A program made the position numbers and the translations under genes. A stretch of 64,000 bases of DNA from Calliopsis andreniformis. Its lineage: Eukaryota; Arthropoda; Insecta; Hymenoptera; Andrenidae. The stretch covers positions 992,001-1,056,000 of the forward strand of contig NW_027480530.1 of assembly GCF_051401765.1 (NCBI RefSeq), given 5' to 3'. Below the pieces are notes generated by a model, which had not been told where the DNA came from, did not search any database, and saw nothing but the letters and a program-made list of their open reading frames with translations. Shown piece by piece: positions 59,187 through 64,000 of this stretch; positions within the stretch are counted from its first letter, which is position 1; the number at the start of each line of letters is the position of its first letter.

Positions 59187-62100
59187 AACTGCTCCTGACA
59201 TTGCTCCTGACATTGCCGCTGGTCCTGACACAGACACTGCACGTGCTACTGACACTGACACTGCTCCTGACACTGTCACTGCTCCTGACGCTGCTCCAGA
59301 CACTGCAACTGACACTGGCACTGCCCCTGACACTGATCCTGACACTGACCCTGCTCCTGACACAGCTTCTGACACTGACACTGCTCCAGACACTGCTCCT
59401 GACACAGACACTTCTGCTGACACTGACACTGCTCCTTACACTGCTCCAGACACTCCTCCTGACACTGACACTGCTCCTGACACAGCTCATGAAACTGACT
59501 CTGCTCCTGACACTGACACTACACCTCAAACTGCTCCTGACACTCTTCCTGACACTGACACTGCTCCTGTCACTGCTCCTGACGCTGCTCCTGACACTGA
59601 CGCTGACACTGCTCATGACTGTGACACTGACACTGACACTGCTCCCGTCTCAGACACTGTCACTGATCCTGACGCTGATACTGCACCTGTGTCTGACACT
59701 TTTCCGGACACTGCTCCTGACACTGCTCGCGACATTGCTCCAGACACTGACACTGCTCCAGACACAGCTCGTGACACTGCTGCTGACACTGACACTGCTT
59801 GTGGCACTGCTCCTGAAATTGACACTGCTTCTCACACAGCTCCTGACACTGGCACTGCTCTTGGCACTGCTCCTGACACTGACACTGCTCCTGACACTGA
59901 TACTGCTGCTGATCCTGACAAAGCTCCTGACACTGCTACTGACACTGCTCGTGACGTTGCTCCAGACACTGACACTGCTCCTGACACAGCTCGTGACTGT
60001 GACGCTGCTCCTGCCACTGTTCCTGACACGGCTGCTCACACTGACACTGCTCCTGACACTGGCACTGGTCCTGACACTGCTCCTGACACTGACACTGCTC
60101 CTGACACTGACACTGCTCCTGACACTGACACTGGCCCTGACACTGCTTCTGACACTGGCACTGGTCCCGACACTGCTCCTGACACTGGCACTGGTCCCGA
60201 CACTGCTCCTGACACTTACCCTGCCCCCGAAACAGCTCCAGACATTGCAACTGACACTGGCTCGGCTCCTCACACTGCTCCTGACACTGACACTGCTCCT
60301 GTCACTGACACTGCTCCTCACACGGCCCTTCACACTGACACTGCTCCTGACAATGCTACTGACACAGACACTGCTGCTGATACTGATAATGCTCCTGACA
60401 CTGCTCCTGACACTGCTCCAGACACTGACACTGACACTGCTCCGGAAACTACTTCTGACACAGCTCCTGACGATGACACTGCTCCTGACACTGCTTCTGA
60501 CACTGACACTGCTCCTGACACAGCTCCTGACACAGCTCCTGACACTGACACTGACACTGCTCCTGACGCTGACACTGACACTGCTCATGACAGTGGCTCT
60601 GACACTGACACTGCTCCCGGCACAGAGACTGAGACTGATCCTGACACTGACACTGCTCCTGTAACTGACACTACACCTCAAACTGCTCATGACACTGACG
60701 CTGCTCCTGACACAGACAACGCTGCTGATACTGACAATGCTCCTGACACTGCTCCTGACACAGACACTGCTCCGAACAATGCTCCTGACACTGACACTGC
60801 TCTTGTCACTGACACTGGTCCTGACACTGCTTCTGACACTGGCACTGGTCCTGACACTGCCCCTGACTCTGACACTGCTCCTGTCACTGACGCTGGTTCT
60901 GACACTGCTTCTGACACTGTCACTGGTCCTGACACTGCCCCTGACACTGACACTGCTCCTGATACTGACACTGAGACTGCTGCTGACACAGCTACTGACA
61001 CTGACACTGCTCCTGACACTGCTCCTGACACAGACACTGCTATTGATACTGACAATGCTCCTGACGCTGCTCCTGGCACAGACATGGCTCCGAACGATGC
61101 TCCTGACACTGACACTGCTCCTGTCACTGACACTGGTCCTGATACTGCTCCTGACACGGACACTGCTCCGGACAATGCTCCTGACACTGACACTGCTCCT
61201 GTCACTGACACTGGTGCTGACACTGCTTCTGACACTGGCACTGGTCCCGACACTGCTCCTGACACTTACCGTGCTCCTGAAACAGCTCCTGACACTGCTC
61301 CTGACACTGACACTGCTCCTGGCACTGCTCCTGACACTGACGCTGCTCCTGATGCTGGCACTGACACTGCTCCTGGCACTGCTCCTGACGCTGCTCCTGA
61401 CACTGCTCCTGACACAGGCACTGCTCCTGGTACTGACACTGACACTGCTCCTGACACAGGCACTGTTTCTGGTACTGACACTGACACTGCTACTGACACT
61501 GCCACTGCTCCTGACGCTGCTTCAGACAATGCAACTGACACTGGCACGGCTCCTCACACTGCTCCTGACACTGACACTGCTCCTGACACTGCTCCTGACA
61601 CTGACACTGCACCTGACACTGCTCCTGGCATTGACACTGGTCCTGACACTGCTCCTGAAACAGACACTGATCCTCACACAGCTCCTGACACTGACACTGC
61701 TACTCACGCTGCTCCTGACACTCACACTGCTGCTGATCCTGACAATGCTCTTGACACTGCTCGAGACACTGACACTGATACTGCACCTGACACAGCTCCT
61801 GAAATAGCTCCTGTATCTGACACAGCTCCTGACACTGCTCCTGACACTGACCCTGCTGCTGATCCTGAGAAGTCTCCTGACAAAGCTCCTGACACTGCTA
61901 CTGACACTGCTCGTGACGTTGCTCCAGACACTGACACTGCTCCTGACACAGACACTTCTGCGGATACTGACAATGCCCCTGTCACTGCTTCTGTCACTGC
62001 TCCTGATACTGACACACTCACTGCTACTGACACTGCTCCTGACACTGACACTGCTCCTGACACTGCTCCAGACACTCCTCCTGACACTGACACTGCTCCT

Positions 62101-64000
62101 GACACAGCTCCTGACACTGACCCTGCTCCTGACACTGCTCCTGGCACTGCTCCAGACACTGACACTGCTCCAGACACAGTTACTGACACTGACACTGCTC
62201 CTGACACTGCACCTGACACTGCTCCTGACACAGGCACTGTTTCTGGTACTGACATTGACACTGATACTGACACTGCCACTGCTCCTGACGCTGCTCCAGA
62301 CACTGCAACTGACACTGGCACGGCTCCTCACACTGCTCCTGACACTGACACTGCTCCTGACACTGCTCCTGACACTGACACTGCACCTGACACTGCTCCT
62401 GGCACTGCCACTGGTCTTGACACTGCTCCTGAAACTGACACTGGTCCTCACACTGCTCCTGACACTGACACTGCTCCTCACGCTGGTCCTGACAAAGATA
62501 CTGCCCCTGAGACTGCTCCTGACACTGACGCTGCTCCTGGCACTGCTCCTGGCACTGCTCCTGACACTGACACTGCCCCTGATACTGACACTGACACTGC
62601 TCCTGACACCGACACTGCTCCTGTCACTGCTCCTGACGCTGACACTGCTCCTGGCACTGCTCCTGACACTGACACTGCTGCTGATCCTCAGAATTCTGCT
62701 GACACTGCTCCTGACACTGACACTGACACGGATCCTGACACTGACACTGCTCCTCACACTGCTCCTGACACTGGCACTGCTCCTGGCGCTGCTCCTGACA
62801 GTGACACTGCTGCTGATCCTGAGAATTCTCCTGACACTGCTCCTGACACTGACACTGACACGGATCCTGACACTGACACTGCTCCTCACACTGCTCCTGA
62901 CACTGGCACTGTACCTGGCGCTGCTCCTGACACTGACACTGCTCCTGACACTGTAACTGCTGCTGATCCTGACAAAGCTCCTGACACTGCTACTGACACT
63001 GCTCGTGACGTTGCTCCAGACACTGACACTGCTCCTGACACAGCTCGTGACGGTGAGACTGCTCCTGCCACTGTTCCTAACACGGCTGCTCACACTGACA
63101 CTGCTCCTGACACTGGCACTGGTCCTGACACTGCTCCTGACACTGACACTGCTGCTGACACTGCTCCTGACACTGCTCGTGGCACACACACTGCTCCTGA
63201 CAATGCTCCTGACACTGACACTGCCGCTCACACAGCTCCTGACACTGACACTGCTCCTGACACTGCTCCTGACACAGACACTTCTGCTGATACTGACAAT
63301 GCTCCTGTCACTGCTTCTGCCACTGCTCCTGATACTGACACACTCACGGCTACTGACACTGCTCCTGACACTGACACTGCTCCTGACACTGCTCCAGACA
63401 CTCCGCCTGACACTGACACTGCTCCTGACACAGCTCCTGACACTGGCACTGCTCCTGACACTGACACTACACCTCAAACTGCTCCTGACACTCCTCCTGA
63501 CACTGACACTGCTCCTGACGCTACTCCAGACACTGCAACTGACACAGGCACTGTTTCTGGTACTGACACTGACACTGCTCCTGAAACTGACACTGCACCT
63601 GACACTGCTCCTGACACTGACACTGCACCTCACACTGCTCCTGGCGCTGCCACTGGTCCTGACACTGCTCCTGAAACTGACACTGGTCCTCACACTGCTC
63701 CTGACACTGACACTGCTCCTCCCGCTGGTCCTGACTGTGATGCTGCCCCTGAGACTGCTCCAGACACTGACACTGCTCCTGACACAGCTACTGTCACTGA
63801 CACTGCTCCTGACACTGCTCCTGACACAACTCCTGACACTGTCACTGCTCCTGAACCTGACACTGCTCCTGACACTGCTCCAGACACTGACACTGACACT
63901 GCTCCTGAAACCACTTCTGACACAGCTCCTGACGATGACACTGCTCCTGACACTGCTTCTGACACTGACACTGCTCCTGACACAGCTCCTGACACAGCTC
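59176..64000 (+). CDS. Partial DTAP-phase reading frame, 3' end outside window
   Basis: Immediately before the stop at 59184-59186 the 2-nt lesion shifts the DT phase into frame 1. It reads Ala-Gly-Pro-Glu-Thr-Ala-Pro and stays open through the last base, about 1,608 codons. The first in-phase ATG I see is at 61084. The LTL-only stop triplets at 61804 (TAG) and 62954 (TAA) are out of phase here and are read as Glu-Ile-Ala and Thr-Val-Thr. Composition is the same acidic Asp/Thr/Ala/Pro mixture, with more diverged units and an occasional Phe near 59701. It is probably the continuation of the giant reading frame beyond a frameshift, or simply more array. Confidence 0.35.
62876..64000 (+). repeat. 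Duplication, right copy, cut by the window edge (partner 56980-58160)
   Basis: This matches the left copy at offset 5,896 up to the last base of the window, so the duplicated block continues beyond it. Confidence 0.85.

Larger units (their letters stand above)
1..64000. repeat. Giant Asp-Thr/Ala-Pro minisatellite array, open at both window edges
   Basis: Every part of the window is made of hexamers close to GACACT and GCTCCT (read on +), alternating as 12-bp and 18-bp units. Common variants are ACT to ACA, GAC to GAT/GGC/GTC/GAA/CAC, CCT to CCA/CCC and GCT to GCA. I could not find any stretch of ordinary unique sequence, and the array touches both ends of the window, so its true length exceeds 64 kb. 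Strand composition is skewed: the + strand is rich in C and T and poor in runs of G. Higher-order repeats of 12 bp up to several kb are superimposed. No tRNA, rRNA, transposon terminal repeat, promoter or terminator could be recognised inside it. Confidence 0.98.

Noticed and set aside
8695..56865. Series of + strand Leu/Thr ORFs (for example 21607-29868, 29917-35868, 39763-44571)
   Set aside because: They are the other open phase of the same hexamers. They are interrupted by stops 15 times in the block, start at arbitrary ATG/GTG/TTG, and would encode implausible Leu/Thr polymers.
8670..59186. Bacterial adhesin, ice-binding protein or calcium-binding RTX-type repeat
   Set aside because: No Gly-Gly-x-Gly-x-Asp nonapeptides, no Thr-x-Thr ice-binding spacing in a beta-solenoid repeat, and no secretion signal or folded domain. 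The composition alone does not identify a family.
7525..62823. Regularly recurring GAATTC and GGATCC sites as possible mobile-element or recombination boundaries
   Set aside because: They are fixed variants inside one module (GATCCTGAGAATTC and CACGGATCCTGAC) that travel with the higher-order repeat. No target-site duplications or terminal inverted repeats are seen.
1..64000. CRISPR array
   Set aside because: There are no unique spacers between constant repeats. All intervals are made of the same hexamers.
1..64000. Expanded CTG/CAG trinucleotide repeat
   Set aside because: CTG occurs every 6 bp or so but is separated by ACA or CTC. There is no run of consecutive CTG triplets.
1..64000. Centromeric or telomeric satellite
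   Set aside because: The unit is not a telomere motif, and nothing in the window indicates a centromere. It cannot be excluded, but it cannot be supported from sequence alone.

Overview
The whole 64 kb window is one uninterrupted tandem-repeat array with no unique sequence on either side. I found no conventional gene, RNA gene, insertion sequence or CRISPR array. The array is built almost entirely from two hexamers on the + strand, GACACT and GCTCCT. They combine into 12-bp (GACACT-GCTCCT) and 18-bp (GACACT-GACACT-GCTCCT) units carrying point substitutions. One + phase reads Asp-Thr / Ala-Pro (called the 'DT phase' here). A second reads Leu-Thr-Leu-Leu ('LTL phase'). The third is full of TGA. 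All three minus frames of the consensus are also stop-free, so five of six frames are open by construction and the existence of an ORF alone proves little.

The organism cannot be named from this sequence. A large, nearly identical, higher-order array with no neighbouring genes or operons fits a eukaryotic nuclear genome from a long-read assembly better than a compact prokaryotic genome. Giant repetitive surface-protein genes do exist in bacteria, so this is inference only.

Layout. Positions 1-8.68 kb hold a DT phase broken by four small indels: about -2 nt at 701-706, +1 at 6171-6173, -1 near 6645, and -2 at 8667-8672. From 8670 to 59186 the DT phase is unbroken, about 16,838 codons ending in TGA. 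Every internal duplication offset I measured in that block is a multiple of 6 bp. The same -2 nt lesion recurs near 59175. The DT phase then resumes in another frame and runs off the right edge (59176-64000).

Higher-order structure. About 4.08 kb at the left edge is repeated about 7.96 kb downstream. A 1,944-bp tandem duplication lies at 14.5-18.4 kb. A series of roughly 4-kb higher-order units (spacings 4080, 4008, 1992 and 3846) spans about 21.6-40.3 kb. Long-range copies occur at spacings of about 25.0-25.5 kb, 11.1 kb, 30.8-31.1 kb and 5.9 kb, with local 306-bp and 30-bp duplications.

Interpretation. If translated, the DT phase would give an extreme, very acidic, Asp/Thr/Ala/Pro-rich, probably disordered protein with few basic residues, rare Cys and almost no aromatics. 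No signal peptide, membrane anchor or folded domain lies in the window. The competing explanation is a non-coding minisatellite evolving by unequal exchange in 6-bp register. The sequence slightly favours the DT phase as the protein frame: no stops in 50.5 kb, against 15 stops in the LTL phase. However, those 15 stops come from only two propagated sequence variants, so the support is moderate.
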